Assembly (NCBI GenBank): GCA_029204225.1 | Contig: CM055111.1 | Coordinates: 45,645,255-45,707,254 of the forward strand | Direction: 5' to 3' | Length of the DNA: 62,000 nt | Source of the DNA: Diphasiastrum complanatum | Lineage: Eukaryota; Streptophyta; Lycopodiopsida; Lycopodiales; Lycopodiaceae | In this document: positions 11,181 through 25,072 of the stretch, in pieces | How the letters are laid out: each line of letters starts with the position of its first letter | Numbering within the stretch: the first letter of the stretch is position 1 | Notes under the pieces: model-generated | Told to the model about the DNA's origin: nothing | Databases searched by the model: none | The model's input: only the letters and a program-made list of their open reading frames with translations | Program-made: the position numbers and the translations under genes

Positions 11181-11990
11181 TTATGGATTTAAATTCCTAG
11201 AAAGTAGTGAGCTTCCTCCAAATATGTCGTGTCAAATTATGTGAACAACATGGTTTTAGCATCTTTTATGAGATTGACACTGTTGCTAAAAAGCAATGTG
11301 TCATCAACATATATGGTGAGAATGATAAAGGAATGTTGCACTGACTTAAAATAAACATTCGAATCGATAGTGCTTGGTTTGTAGCCATATTGAATGAGGA
11401 ATGTGTTGATCTTATGAAACCAAGCTCTGGCTAATTGTTTAAACATCCATCTAATGTACTTTGAGGTCTTCTTCTGCTTGCGAGTATACCTCTTTGCTAG
11501 ATGCATCATTCGAGCAAATCTTTGAATATTCTGCTATTCATCATGATTTGACTCATAAAAAACAATGACAAGGTGCAAAAGTGGATGAAATCAACACAAA
11601 GTTGTCTTCAATAATGGCAATCGATAGTTCAATATTAGAACCAGAAAAGAATGCATGTTTCTTCATTTTGAAATCATGAAATTTGTCTTCTAGGAAGACT
11701 ACATCTCTGTTAATAAGTGTCTTGCAGATTGTAGATTGTAGACCTTGCAGGTCTTATAATCTGATGGATATCCAAGAAAATATAGCCTTGGTACTGGTTT
11801 GGTTGAATTTCTCCCTTAGTTCTAATGGAATTTGGACATAGCAGTCACATCCAAATACTCTAAGATGATCTACAGATGGTTTTGTTACGAGCCCATGTTG
11901 AGTTCTTAAGCAACTTTTCTTTGTACTTGAGTAGTATTGTGAATATACAATTTGTGGGGAGTGATTCTGTCTCGTCTTGTCTTGAAGCAC
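11180..11990 (-). pseudogene. Ty1/copia integrase-RT fragment, unit 2 copy
   Basis: Copy of 2075-2885 with the same internal deletion. Substitutions are visible near 11541 and 11892 relative to unit 1. Confidence 0.8.
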
Positions 11991-12034
11991 TTGTACTTTA
12001 TCGTTGAGTCTGTACCTTCAAAACAAAGGACACG

Positions 12035-13382
12035 CTTCCATTAAATATTTGTCTAATCCGTCGATGTATCATCAATATACCTAAAACTTCAAACACCTCT
12101 GTTTTTTTCGCCACCTCTTTTCCATCACTCTTGCTTTCTAATTTTGTGAATTTTTACGATCAAGCTCTCTTCTGCCATCGCTAGTTTACCACCACTATCA
12201 TGATGGCAATTGTGTTCAAAATGGACCCAAAACTAGTCTTACTGGTTTTACAGCCATTAGCCATATGAGCACGGATTGAAGGACTCCTTCAATTCGATCC
12301 ATCAGTAATTCTTACAGATGTGTGCCATGAGCTGATCCAAAATCTGAACAAGACAGAGGAGGGACATATTTCCACCATTGTCTAAAATCAAGAGATTATT
12401 ATTACAGAAGGACTTTATTGTCGTGCCTTAGGTTTGCCTATGGATGGCAATATGCCTGTTACTAAGACCGACTTCATTACCGAGAGTGGAGTTTTTCATG
12501 AAGAAGCTTATCTCGAGAAAAGGGGATATAAGCTTTCTTATATCAGAGACCCCAATCTCAAAAGCTTCGTGCGATTTGCTCTTGCTTCTATATTCTTACC
12601 GGAGCAAGAGTATACCATTTCTAATAAGAATATGGGATACCTGCTGAGAACCCTGAATGGAGAAGCCATCGCCTTTGGATAGATTGCTTTTAAGAAATTC
12701 TGTAAATTAGTAAATAGTAATCAGTTTTCTAGGCTTGGATTGCAGTTTGGTATTCTATGTATGCATGTCGGTGTGCTAACTATGCAGGAAGATATCCAAA
12801 TTGCACCGGTGTTGCCAGAGTTAGCCCCTTCAATTGAGGTTGATTCACAAATGAGAGCATCAAAGGCAACCACCACAGAGATTGCATCATCCTCAAGCCA
12901 ACACCAAGGGAGCTCGGTGAGGATGTCCTCTCTATCATCCCAATATAGAAAGGAGTCGAGAAGTTGAAGAAGAGAAAGAAACATAGATTGTTGCTGAGCA
13001 TGGGCAGATTCAAGATGATATCTAGCAAGAGCAACAAAAGAAGAAGAACAAATTTTTGATATTCAGTAGAAAAGTGATAGTGATGCCGAGGCACCAGTCC
13101 TAGACGAAAAATTGTACTTGAAGACCTTTGTTACTGTCAGACACACAGGCAGCCATTCAACATTTTGTTAGCCTAGAGAAAGTCTCAAGGAAGTTGGGAT
13201 TAAAATATGATTCCATTCGAACAGACCTAATCCAAAAGAATGAAGAGCTGAAAGAGATCAAGGCTGAGCTGACACACAAAAATGAAGAACTTGAAGTAGC
13301 TCAAGTGGAGCGGTCAGAGAAGAATACAGCTTTGGAAGAAGCCCAAGGCAAGTTCGATCCAACAATTTTAAAATTTTCATGA
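12035..13382 (+). pseudogene. Unidentified degenerate frame with coiled coil, unit 2 copy
   Basis: Copy of 2930-4277 with the same stops. The stops are shared, so the frame was already broken before the tandem duplication. Confidence 0.55.
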
Positions 13383-13528
13383 TTTTTGATTTTTTATGGG
13401 TTTTCTGGACTATTGGAAACACATACATACAAGCAAAAAAAGCACGAAAAAAATGCACAACTAACCCCTCAACCACAATAAACTACCCCTTAAAAGTCTG
13501 ATTTATGGTGAAAAAATAGTAAAAAAGA

Positions 13529-14137
<609 letters not shown>

Positions 14138-14138
14138 T

Positions 14139-15041
14139 CAGCTAGGAAAGGCTTTGGGGGCTCAAGCACCTTCCCAAAGCTACTCAGTCCTAACTGAGAA
14201 AGAGAGACACAATAGTAGTCAGTGTCTATGATGGATGAGGTTAAATTTTGGAATACATAAGACTCAAATAGCCCATTATGATAATTTTAAAAGCCATGCA
14301 AATTTTTGATATTGTGAAGCGAGGTCTCAAGAAGCACAATGTTGATACTTGGTGAAAGTTACATATCGCCATTGTAAAGAATAGTTTATAGACTTGTTGG
14401 AACAATTTGTGCTTGGAATCTCCATGAATTGTGACGTGGCTTGCAGAATCTTTGAAATTTTCAATCACGATATGTAGATTTTTGGGTGACTGAAGAGGTT
14501 GGTTAATTAGTAAAGTCAAAGTCTATTATAGGGAGATTTAAAAGGCAAGATCTTTGAAGAAGTGACAAGGATATTGGAGGGACCCTCAAAAGAGATTCTC
14601 CCAAACATTGTTTATAGTCATTAATTCAAGTGCAATGCAATGACTACTTTGAGGATCTATACCAAGAATGCAAGCAGTGTCTTTATAATATAGACTTTTG
14701 AAAGAGTACTCTTTTTTGTTGTTTATATAAGAGCATGTCCTAATGGATAGAAAACACGAACTAGGACCATCCCATTTTTTGAGCTGAGGCCATTCTTCTA
14801 AGAAGATGGGTAGAAGGGCCTTGTGAAGCAACATGCATTTGATGTCTTTCATGAGGAGATAACTTCCGAAAGGATGGATGGAGTTTGCTATTTGGCGGGC
14901 CATGGGACCTGCTTGGCTCTAAGGCAACATTTTGTTCTAGGTTTTGGATTTAGGAAATACATCGAATCACGAGTTTGAAGGCCTAAGCAAACGATGCATG
15001 AGAATTGCTCCTACTTGTTCCTCCTCCCTAACTACAAGTAC
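14139..15041. other. Stretch with no recognisable gene, unit 2 copy
   Basis: Duplicate of 4940-5842. Nothing recognised. Confidence 0.4.
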
Positions 15042-15377
15042 TATAAATACTGATGTTGTAGCCATGATAATACACCACATTAGCTTCTACTCTATACTTT
15101 CGCTTCTTGAAGCCAAGGATTGCTTCAATTCATTCCCCAATTCAATCCATACAAGACAATTGTACATCTTTAGCTATTCATACAAACGATGGGGGCTTGT
15201 TTTAGCTCAACCAATCTAGCTCTAAGAAAATCCGAGAGAGTGCATGACCACTCATCAACGGCTTTTGATCATCCAACAACTCAATTTCAGAAGAAGAAAT
15301 CAAATCTGGAGGAAATGGGTGCTATGCCAATAGTGGTTGCCTATTTTCCATCCAACAATTATGTGTCTCGACTTTGA
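15042..15377 (+). CDS. TATA-like site and MGACFS frame, unit 2 copy
   Basis: The TATA-like motif is at 15042-15049 and the 62-codon frame at 15189-15377. It is identical to the unit 1 copy. The identity reflects recent duplication and is not evidence of selection. Confidence 0.35.
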
Positions 15378-15869
15378 TTACTATTGTCCTCATACAAATG
15401 GCTATGTATGACTTCGACTCAATGCAACAATGGCTTTTCATTTCAGTTCAGCTACTTCCAAGAAATGATGAAGAACTCAGTGCTCCATTACAAAAATTTG
15501 ACCGTCTTATGAGAGGAAAAATATTGAATCCTCTTGTGTTTTTCACATTTAGATCAAATTTGATCATAGAGATCATGTGGATAATGGCTTGTCAAATCTT
15601 ATGGTTTTCATGGGGACTAGTTTCTGAAAAAAGAATTCCATGGTAGAGGAAGATCAGTACTTTTTAAGATTAAAACTATTGTCTACCTACCACCAACAAT
15701 GCATTTCATAACAACATGAAATATATATCATGTTGCTGGGTCATGTTAATATAGGTAATGTTTGTGTTCACACACAGTTGTGAGTCAACTAGTTGAAATA
15801 AAACATGGATGACACATCCTCCCAAGGGTATGTAATCTCCATCTATATTCATTGATGAAAATGTAGTTA

Positions 15870-16021
<152 letters not shown>

Positions 16022-16116
16022 CTACTAGTGAATCTTAAATGAATTAGCTACAAGAAAGATGGTCTTTATACTTTATCTTTTCTTTCATGTCATCCGCAAT
16101 AATGAGAGTTATTATA

Positions 16117-16164
<48 letters not shown>

Positions 16165-16199
16165 ATGCATGCGCGTGCACATGCGCACGTGCGTGTGTA
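16117..16199. repeat. Alternating purine-pyrimidine tract, unit 2 copy
   Basis: 83 bases of perfect pyrimidine-purine alternation: a longer TG run plus the same CATGCATGCGCGTGCACATG core. Confidence 0.9.
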
Positions 16200-17104
16200 A
16201 TTAATATTGATCTCAATAACCTTGTGATACATTTGATGTCAGTATCAAGTGTTATGAAAGGTCATTTCTACTTTAATCTTGTATCCAAAAACAACTTTTC
16301 TTCCAAACAACGTTGCTAGAAGTTCGTACATGAAGGGGTAGAAATAGTTGTAGTCTTTTTTCTCATGAGTGCTGATAAATTCTTATAAATATAGAATCAT
16401 GATAACATGAGGCTTGTTGACCTAGGTGGGAAAACAACCAAACCAACTATATAAGAAGACAAAATTACAAATTCATAGTAAGTTGTAGACAACTAGAAAT
16501 CAAGTAGTACTACTTATGTGCAATATTGGAGAAACTATTTGAACTTACATCAAAGTCATCATGAGCAATAGAGGTGATTACGTCGACAAATGTGAACTCA
16601 AATCACTGTTAGTTGCGGAAATGAAAGCTAGACAGTCTAGACAAATATGTTTTGAGCTTTCATTGTCTGATTTAGATTTTGGTAGTGATCACGGCTATCA
16701 CTATTTGGGCAGGTGGTAATCGTGGATGTTGTCATTGTCAAAACAGTCGCACAGTGCAATAGCTAGTTGGTATAGGTGACTAGATTTATTTTGAATGTTA
16801 CCATGTCAATAGTATTATTCTACAATCTATCAATTCAAGTCAAAGTTGCGTTTGTTGGAGTTGAGGGTGATAGGGTTTGAATGTTTGATTTGACCATGCG
16901 AGCACCTGTCGATAGTGACCACGCGAGCACCTGTCGATAGTGACTCTTTTGACTCCTTTGATAATTTGACTTGAAAGTTGACTGTTGTGTAGATATATGT
17001 CTTCAAATCACGTGTAGTTTTGTAGACTATGCAACAATGCATTTAGAAATACAGCAACATGCATGAATCGAGATTAACAATAGGATTTAGGAGGAGAAGG
17101 AATA
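16200..17104 (-). repeat. Probable copia 3-prime LTR region, unit 2 copy
   Basis: Counterpart of 7017-7920. Beyond about 16.56 kb it differs from unit 1 by several substitutions per 100 bp, whereas the sequence to the left is nearly identical. The GTCGATAGTG duplication is present at about 16890-16945. Confidence 0.5.
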
Positions 17105-19021
17105 AATCCCCACCTTAATTTGTATTCATGAATGCCTTGATTCTCAAACTAAGTGGTGCACAAAATTTGTTGTGCGCATCAATGCTCAATGCCTTGGTAA
17201 ATACATTTGCTGTAATGTCTTGCATTTCATATTACTCTAGGCTTACCTCTCTATTGAGAATTTTACTTATGACATAGTGATATCTAATTTCAATGTGCTT
17301 ACTCCTAGAGTGAAATCTAGGGCTGGCCGATAAGGCAATGGCACTAATCTTATTACATAATATAATTGTTAGAGTCTACTTATTCAGAAAAATGTCTGTC
17401 AACAAATTTCTTGACCATAGTGTCTCTTTAAAAGATTGGGAAGCAGTGATATACTTCGACTATGTCAAAGAAAGAGCAATAGAGGTTTGCTTACGATTGT
17501 TCCAGGAGATAGGACCACCATTGAAGAAGAATGTAAATTCATGTGTATCTACAAATATCTACATCTCCTCTCTAGCTCTGTTCATCCATTGAGTATGTGG
17601 AGCTTGTCATTGTCCACTTCTCCATAATAGATGCATAAGTCCTTTCTATCTCAAATATACCTCATGACTCTTATGAGAGCCTTCCAGTGGATCATTCCAA
17701 GATTAGCCATGAATTGGCTTACTAAGCTGACTGCAAAAGAAATATCAATTTTGGGTCCAAGTATCGACTGATAGGGATAATCTCTCATTCACTACTTTTC
17801 TTGCTTTGTCTAAGGACATTGGTTCTTCAACAATCATAGGCTTGGGTCCATTAGTGAGTGAGGCGCTTTTCAATTTATCAGATTATATATGATGAGTGTG
17901 TTGTGAGGATACCTTTGTTGAGTAATATAGATCAGTCTTTTGTTTCTATCTTTATAGATTTGAATTCCTAGAAAGTGGTGAGCTTCGTCCAAATATGTCA
18001 TGTCAAATTATGAGAACAACATCGTTTTAACATCTTTTATTAGATTGACATTGTTGCTGAAAAGCAATGTGTCATCAACATATATGGTGAGAATGATAAA
18101 GGAATATTGCATTGACTTAAAATAAACATTCGAATCGGTAGTGCTTGGTTTGTAGCCATGTTGAATGAGGAATGTGTTGATCTTATGAAACCAAGCTCTG
18201 GCTAATTGTTTGAACATCCATCTAATGTACTTTGAGGTCTTCTTCTGTTGCAATCTGGATATGTTGTCCTTGTAAGTAATTTGGATATGCGTCCTACCTT
18301 CCATTTCAAAATCGAGCCATCAGAGTTATACTTCCTCTTGAATGTCCACTTGCAATCGATGATATTCCTTTTGGCTGGTGGTTTGAGATATGTTTCTTGA
18401 TTAGTAAGTTATATTCACTATTCATCGTTACTTTTCACATATCAACGTCTACATTTGATAGTGCATCTTGAACAATAAGTGGCTCTTCTACTTCTGCCCG
18501 AAAAGCTTGAGGAGTCTACCTCTTTGCTAGATGCATCATTTGAGCAAATCTTTGAATATTCTATTGTTCATCATGATCTGACTCATAGAAAACAATGACA
18601 AGGTACAAAAGTGGATGAAATCAACACAAAGTTGTCTTCAATAATGGCAATCGATAGTTCAATATTAGAACCAAAAAAAAAAAGGATGTTTCTTTATTTT
18701 GAAATCATGAAATTTGTCTTCTAGGAAGACTACATCTCTGTTAATAAGTGTCTTGCCAGATTGTAGATTGTAGACCTTGTAGGTCTTATAATCTGATGGA
18801 TATCCAGAAAATATAGCCTTGGTACTGGTTTGGTTGAATTTCTTCCTTATTTTTAATGGAATTTGGACATAGCAGTCACATCCAAATACTCTAAGATGAT
18901 CTACAGATGGTTTTGTTATGAGCCCATGTTGAGTTCTTAAGCAACTTTTCTTTGTACTTGAGTAGTATTGTGAATATACAATTTGTGGGGAGTGATTCTG
19001 TCTCGTCTTGTCATGAAGCAA
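17105..19021 (-). pseudogene. Ty1/copia 3-prime half: integrase C-terminus, deleted RT, RNase H
   Basis: On the minus strand: integrase C-terminus (19021-18665, here with the full block from STKAIFSGYPSDYKTYKVYN to RDVVFLEDKFHDF), RT start near 18340, junction to RT palm with LTIYVDDTLLFS (18304-18008), decayed RNase H (17880-17120) and polypurine-like tract at about 17105-17118. An A-rich run near 18673 interrupts the frame. Same family and same RT deletion as 7921-9833. Confidence 0.8.
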
Positions 19022-19630
19022 TTGATGGTAAGTTGTGGTGATTGAATCAATCAGGTCTAAATTCGTTTGCTCAACTTGGTATCAAAGCAAGGTGATTGCA
19101 GTCATAGGACAATAATGGAAAGTCGTTTTGTAGTCAGCTCGAAAGATAAAAAAGAATCTTTGTTCGAAAACTGTGGAGAGGCAAAAATCAACACTTGACA
19201 ATTTGGTAGATTGCTAGGAGACACTACACCACACCTGTACTGGAAAATTCTTGACACAAATCTAAATTTTCCGTAGTGAAGAGTTCTCAAAAATAGTGTT
19301 TGTTATATGCTTGATACATCACCGATTTGCAGGCCATTTGAAACATTAGTTTCCTTATAGTAGGGCAACCTCAAGGAGGTGTGCAACTGCAAGTTGAAGC
19401 CCAGAGAAGTATTGAGAATAGGCTTAGAACAGAGGCTGGTTTTTGAGCATTGAGGGTCTGAAGACCAAAAATTAAAGATCTTTCTCTATAATCGAGATTT
19501 TTGAGTGTTGTGAAGAGCTACAAGAGGGCACCCTTGTACATTGAATCACATACCCAATAGTCGTAGACAACCGTAGTGTGGGCAGGGTGCTGGATTCAAT
19601 GTTTTGGAGGGTGGCCATAGCAGGTTTGAA
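18304..19630. repeat. Partial third tandem unit, truncated by gypsy sequence
   Basis: Matches 9143 to about 10455 with clearly more substitutions than units 1 and 2 show to each other. Homology stops at about 19630, inside a motif shared with unit 1 near 1300, where minus-strand gypsy reverse-transcriptase sequence begins. This copy keeps codons in the integrase piece that are missing in the other two (18780-18840), so it is not simply a derivative of them. Confidence 0.88.
19077..19088 (+). other. Candidate primer binding site, unit 3 copy
   Basis: TGGTATCAAAGC conserved in the diverged third unit. Confidence 0.4.
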
Positions 19631-20340
19631 AATGGTAGAGGAAAATGATCCTTTTTGGTGACTGCATTTAGCGCCTTCAGATTCACACAAATCCGCATTT
19701 TGCCGTTCTTCTTGGGTACTATAACTATCGGTGTACCCATTCCATATGCTCAAAGTTATAGATGAATCTGCATCCATCAGCTTCTACAACTCTTGTTTGA
19801 TCAGCTCAATATAATTCAGGTTGTAGCGATAATAACGACTTACCTTAGGAACTGCTCCGTCCACCAAGGGTATGGTGTGTTGGACTACTGTTGGTGGATT
19901 GCCCTTCAGGTCACTATAACTTCAGGCAAAACAGTCTTTATACTCCACCAACAACAATCGTAGTCTCTTGAACTGTGTGGGTGTTAACTGCTCTCCCACA
20001 TGCACTATCTTTTCTTTTTCACCTGGCTCGGCAAGATTCATCGACTGTGTTCATGCAGGTCCCTCAAAGCCTTGTTCCACTGGTGCTTGACTTTGATCAA
20101 GTTCTCTCTGGGCTTGCGGCATCATGATTACCATGTCGTACATGGTATAATTCTTGAAAGTCTCAGGCATCTCGTGAACTGGCGCTTGTTGAGATTCCTC
20201 CTTCAGCATATTGATCTTGGCCCGACTGGTCATTTTTTTATTTTCTGTCATCTGTGTAGAAGACGACGTTGTATCTGAGTCTATCTTGATTGACTTAAAG
20301 GAGTCCAACACCTTCTTTTTGCTCTTTTTTGTCATTTTGG
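19631..20340 (-). pseudogene. Ty3/gypsy pol: linker and N-terminal RT, truncated
   Basis: On the minus strand, 20335-20051 encodes a charged linker (MTKKSKKKVLDSFKSIKID...) also found at 58232-58699. Then come the FA-SYSDLKGNPP and HTIPLVDGAVPKVSRYYRYN block that precedes gypsy RT, and the RT start GTPIVIVPKKNGKMRICVNLKALNAVTKKD (19740-19640). Frames are shifted near 19745. RT stops after KDHFPLPF, where the third tandem unit begins at 19630. At 20340 it abuts the copia element. Confidence 0.82.
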
Positions 20341-23300
20341 TAGGTTCATCCTAATTTGCTCCATTGGAGTATCTATGCTCTTAGAATTTTCCATAGAGTG
20401 AGCATATCTAGATTGGCATATAAAGACATGATTTTCATAAAAATCAATTTCTATACCCAGGATGTAATGTATCTCTCCTAGATCTTGCATTTTAAACTCA
20501 CATCCAAGTGCTAGCTTAGTTTCATCAACTAGCTTGATACAACTTCCACAAAGAATAATGTCATCAACATAAATTAGAAGAATGACAATATTGCTATCAA
20601 CAAACTTTAGATACATGGAAGGATCATATCACTAAGAGTAAATCCTAGTGAGATAAGAAAAGAATTAAGTCTTGAATACCATGATCTTGGTGCTTGCTTG
20701 AGTCCATAAAGACTTTTGAAGAGCAAGCACACTTTGGACTCATCCTTGATCAATCCTTGAGGCTGTTCCATATAGATCTCCTCCTCAAGATAACCATTTA
20801 GAAAAGCATTGGATACATCTAATTGGAACACCTTCCACTTGAAAAAATAGGCAAGAGAAATAAGAATTCTTATTGTCACCATCTTTGCAACAGGTGCAAA
20901 GGTCTCCTCATAATCAAAGGAAATGGATTTGAGCAAATCCTTTGGCACATAATCTTGCTTTATACTTGTTGATGGTGCCATCATGATTGAACTTGATCCA
21001 AAATACCCACTTGCAACCAATCACATGCCAGTTGGATGGAGGATCCACAAGCTTCCAAGTATTGTTGGTGATCAATGCATTATACTCTTGCTTCATGGCA
21101 TCATACCACTCCTTGGTATTGAGTGCCTCTTGTACAGTCTTTGGCTCTTCATGAGAGACATAAAAAACATAATTAGTGGAATAAAGATCCACTTGTTTGC
21201 CTTTGTCAACATATGAGAGCCTCTTAGGCTCGGATCTATCTCTCATGGATCTTCTTGGTGAAAAAATCCGAGGAGAGTCTTCTTCAAATCTCGACCCCAT
21301 CACATCATGATTGTCTTCAAAGTCAATAATTGGTAATTCATCCATAGACTTCTTGATCTTGGCCTCTTCAAAAGATGAGTGTTGATCTTCATGAGAGACA
21401 ACATCTCTACTTTCAATAACTTGATAAGTAGAGAGTATAAAGACTCTATAGGCCTTCTTGGTGGATGAGTATCCAACCACAACCCCTTTGCATGCACTAG
21501 GATCTTCCTTCTTCCTTTTTTCCAAGGGAATATGGGCAAAGAATATGCATCCAAAAACTCTAAGGTGATCAACCTTAGGCTTCTTCAAATATAAGATTTC
21601 ATATGGTGACTTTCCTCCAAGAGCTATATGTGGAAGCCTATTGCAAAGATAATTTGCACAATTAATGGCTTCTCCCCAAAAATCTTTGGGCAAAGATGCC
21701 TCAATTCTCATAGATTTTGCACATTCACATAGAGATCTATTCTTTCTCTTGACCACTCCATTTTGAGATGGAGAGTAGGCACAAGAGAACTCTCTTTTGA
21801 TGCCTTCAAGCTCACAAAAATCATGAAATTTATTGGAGATATATTCACCACCTCCATCACTTCTGGGAGCTTTAATCTTGAATGAGAATTTCTTCTCTAC
21901 ATAAGCTTTGAAAATAAGGAAATGATCAAACACCATAGATTTAGAAGCAAGAAGATATATCCAAGTGAATCTTGTGAAATCATCAATGAAAGTAACAAAA
22001 CAAGTGGCTCCTCCCTTGCTTGTAGGTGATGAGAAATGCACATCCGAGTGGATTAACTCCAAAGGATGCTTGCTTTTGATAGAAGATCTTGTAAATGACT
22101 TTTTGTGAGATTTAGCATTAGCACAAGCCTCACAAGGCTTGATCTTCATGGAGAATGACTTTGGCAAGCCAATAGCTTTGGCTTCTTTGCTCATAGAGAG
22201 CATGGATTTGTAGTTGGGATGTCCCAACCTCCTATGCGATAATTCCTCCATAGAGAGCTTGTTCACAAGAGCAACATTACAAGCATTCACATACTCATTT
22301 GGATATAGTTTATAGATGCCTCCAAATCTAGATCCTAATGCAAGTATCTCATCATTCTTCTTGATAGTGCAAGTATCAACATTGAATTTTACATCAAGGC
22401 CATTATCAAGCAATTGGCCAACACTAATAAGATTCTTAGTAAGCTTAGGTACATAAAGAACTTTAGAGGATGCAAGCTTCAAGGGAATGTTCCCTATGTC
22501 TTCAATAGGACATTCAAAATCATTTGCAGTGTATATTGATTTCTTGACTCCATCATAAGGTGCAATAGAAGAGAAAGAGTCCTTGGAGCTACACATATGT
22601 GAAGAGGCTCCACTATCAATATACCATAGGCCATCCTTCTTGAAAGGAGTAGATGAGAAACTAGAGACCATAAGAGATCCCTCTCCAACACTTGCAATAG
22701 TGTCTTCCTTCTCATTGGTAATGTTGGCTTGCTTGAGTTGATTCTTCTTCTTGAAGCAATTGGTGGCATAATGGCCTTTCTTGCCACAATAAAAGCACTT
22801 GATCTTCTTCTTCTTGAGCCTGGATGATGAAGCAATAGAGGAATCATCTTCCTCCTCATCTTTGTCTTTGGATTTGACTTTGTCCTTGCTTGAGGATTGT
22901 TGATGTTGGTTCTTGCTCCTCCCTTTGTGCTTATCCTTGACAAAGAGAGCTTTGCCATCATTATGAGTGAGAGAAAGCTTGTCCATCCTCAAGAGATTGT
23001 ACTCTTGTCTTGATTGTTCAGAAATTAGCACACTTTGGAGAGCCTCCAAACTTGGTAGCTCCTCCTTGATGGCATCGGATTGGACAAGGTTACCAAATTC
23101 ACTTCTCAAGCCATTGAGAATGACTTGAACTAGCTCATTTTGATTGATGGAATCACCAATACAAGCAAGTTCTCTATGAATATCTTTTACTCTCAAAACA
23201 TAACTAGATGCACTCTCATCACTCTTTTGGCTACTTTGAAAGATTTCATTCCTAAGAGTGAGAAGCCTAGAGGTATTCTTAGCCTCATAGATAGCCTTGA

Positions 23301-23571
23301 GACAATCCCAAGCTTCTTTGGCTGTTGTACAAGTACCTATCTCCCTCAATATCTCATTAGAGACATTCATCTTAATGTAGTGGAGAGTCATCCAAGCTCT
23401 CTTTTTGTATTTTTGAACCTCTTAAAGAACTTGTGGCTCTTCTTCAAGGCCAAGAACTATGTCCATCACGTCTTGAAGGATCAAGATGGACTCCATCCTC
23501 ATTTTCCAAATTGAATAGTTTGAAGTGGACAATTCACTTGGTTCCAACAAGGATGAACCCATTGAAGACAT
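20340..23571 (-). pseudogene. Ty1/copia Gag-Pol, nearly complete but broken and truncated in RT
   Basis: The frame starts with ATG at 23571, has one TAA at codon 50 (23422-23424), then runs open to 20914. Numbering from the next Met (23391, 825 codons): gag with a CCHC knuckle (CFYCGKKGHYATNC, 199-212), protease DSG at 259-261, integrase HHCC (HRRLGH...CEAC, about 386-423), catalytic D450 and D512, C-terminal integrase domain, then start of RT. The expected catalytic glutamate is lysine (K548 in NGVVKRKN). A frameshift near 20.93 kb leads to RT with FQLDVSNAFLNG and LKQAPRSWY. A second shift near 20.62 kb precedes LIYVDDIILCG. RNase H and the 3-prime LTR are absent. Confidence 0.93.
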
Positions 23572-24314
23572 TTAAAGTGAAGAAAACTCAAATGATGAAC
23601 AATAAATGTTGCTACACACTCTCAATAGGATCCAATAATAGAGTACTATCTCCTCCTATGAAAGATCTTGCAACTATTTGTGAATTGATTCTTACTAGCT
23701 ATACAAATCTCTCTAAAACAAGATCTATTTCACATCAAAGGATGGAGTATGGGAAAAGTTAGGATTAGACACTCTTAGCACGTGTGAATTACACTAAGAA
23801 ACCAAATTTGACTCAAATACAATGATATTGCATGAAACAAAATGGCTAAGATCTCAAAACAATGCCTAGATCACATATAGATGAGATTGGTAAGCATACA
23901 ACTATGATTTTGGATCAACCAAGCAACCTCTTGACCAAACCAAATGTGTCCACCCAGGTCTAGGTGCCCTACCTAACCCTCTTCAAAACCTTATAACTTC
24001 TGCTTGGCTCAACAAAATGGAATGAAACTGATTGCATCAAAAACTAGACAAAAATAGCTTCAAAACAAGCTATCAAGCAAGATAAGTGGATCAAGCATGA
24101 GAGAGAACTTCCAAACTGAAATTGGATGTTCCTCGCACGTGTCTGAGCACCTGATTCCATACAGTACCAGGTCAGACCCAATCAATGTCCTTTTGATCTC
24201 TTTTGATCCAAAATTGAACAAGATAGCTAGGGAAATGGACCTTGACAATTTCTAGCTCAAGATTGATGAATAATTTTCACTTAAATGGATCAAAATGCAT
24301 GGTAATCTTAGGTA
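23572..24314 (-). other. Copia untranslated leader
   Basis: About 740 bp between the primer binding site and the gag ATG. No coding content recognised. It would be the packaging/leader region of the element at 20340-24988. Confidence 0.6.
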
Positions 24315-24327
24315 GGCTCTGATACCA
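24315..24327 (-). other. Copia primer binding site (initiator-Met tRNA)
   Basis: On the minus strand the sequence is TGGTATCAGAGCC, the standard plant copia site complementary to the 3-prime end of initiator-Met tRNA, directly adjoining the LTR edge at 24328. Confidence 0.93.
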
Positions 24328-24988
24328 TGTTGATTTCACACGTGTGGATTGTCCACAACATGTACTTGTGATCTCCTAAGGTGTGTAGATGCACCAAGAT
24401 CAAGACTAGATTGAGATTCAAGATCTATCTTTGATTCTATGGCAAAAACACACTACTACATGCATTCAATCACTTCCAACTCTAACTCGCACGTGTGGGA
24501 AGTATTAAAAAATTATTCTAAGTATAAAAAAGCTGCTCTCGTTTGGTAGAGAGAGAAAAACCATCATGAGCTCTCGGGTAGAGAGAGAAAGCTAGAAATC
24601 CAATGACACTCAAAATCCACACAATCACCAAATCAATTAGATCCAAAATGAGGAGTACAATTATACTAGTAGATCCACGAGCTACCACTATGCTAAACTA
24701 TGATTGGACCACACTTTGACACCTCTTAATCCTATTGGACCATTGATCCATGCACCTCTTAATTCTATTGGACTATATATTCAAGCACACCTCAAATTCC
24801 TATCGGACCTCATATGGTTCCACCTCTAAATCCTATTGGACCTCTTAGAATTCATCAAACAAAAGCATTACACTTGTCTACACTCTAATTGGCACGAGTT
24901 TAGCCTCTTACTCTATTTTGGCTCAATAGTGGCATTACAAGTGGAAATGCATAATTTGCCATCTATGCCAAATTTGTTCCTATCAACA
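24328..24988 (-). repeat. Copia 5-prime LTR, 661 bp
   Basis: Ends are TGTTGAT at 24328 and ATCAACA at 24988, a perfect short inverted repeat with TG...CA termini, and the inner edge abuts the primer binding site. It contains several copies of an ACCTCTTAATCCTATTGGACC-like motif (about 24720-24850, imperfect, 30-40 bp apart). No second LTR of this element is present, so the element is truncated on its 3-prime side. Confidence 0.88.
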
Positions 24989-25072
24989 TCCTCCACCTAG
25001 ATGCTTGATATAAAAACATAAGACCCCTATATCTAACATAGATAATTTTTTTCAATTCTTCACAAAAAGAAT
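24989..25072. other. Filler between copia LTR and gypsy gag
   Basis: About 84 bp with no match to the related gypsy copy at 60.2 kb. Homology to that copy starts at about 25074 (TGTATATTGTCCCTTG). This is either remaining donor-site sequence or filler from the deletion that accompanied the copia arrival. Confidence 0.5.

Noticed and set aside
22494-22961. 155-codon arginine-rich minus-strand frame
   Set aside because: Alternative frame within the copia gag and zinc-knuckle region, whose true frame has clear motifs.
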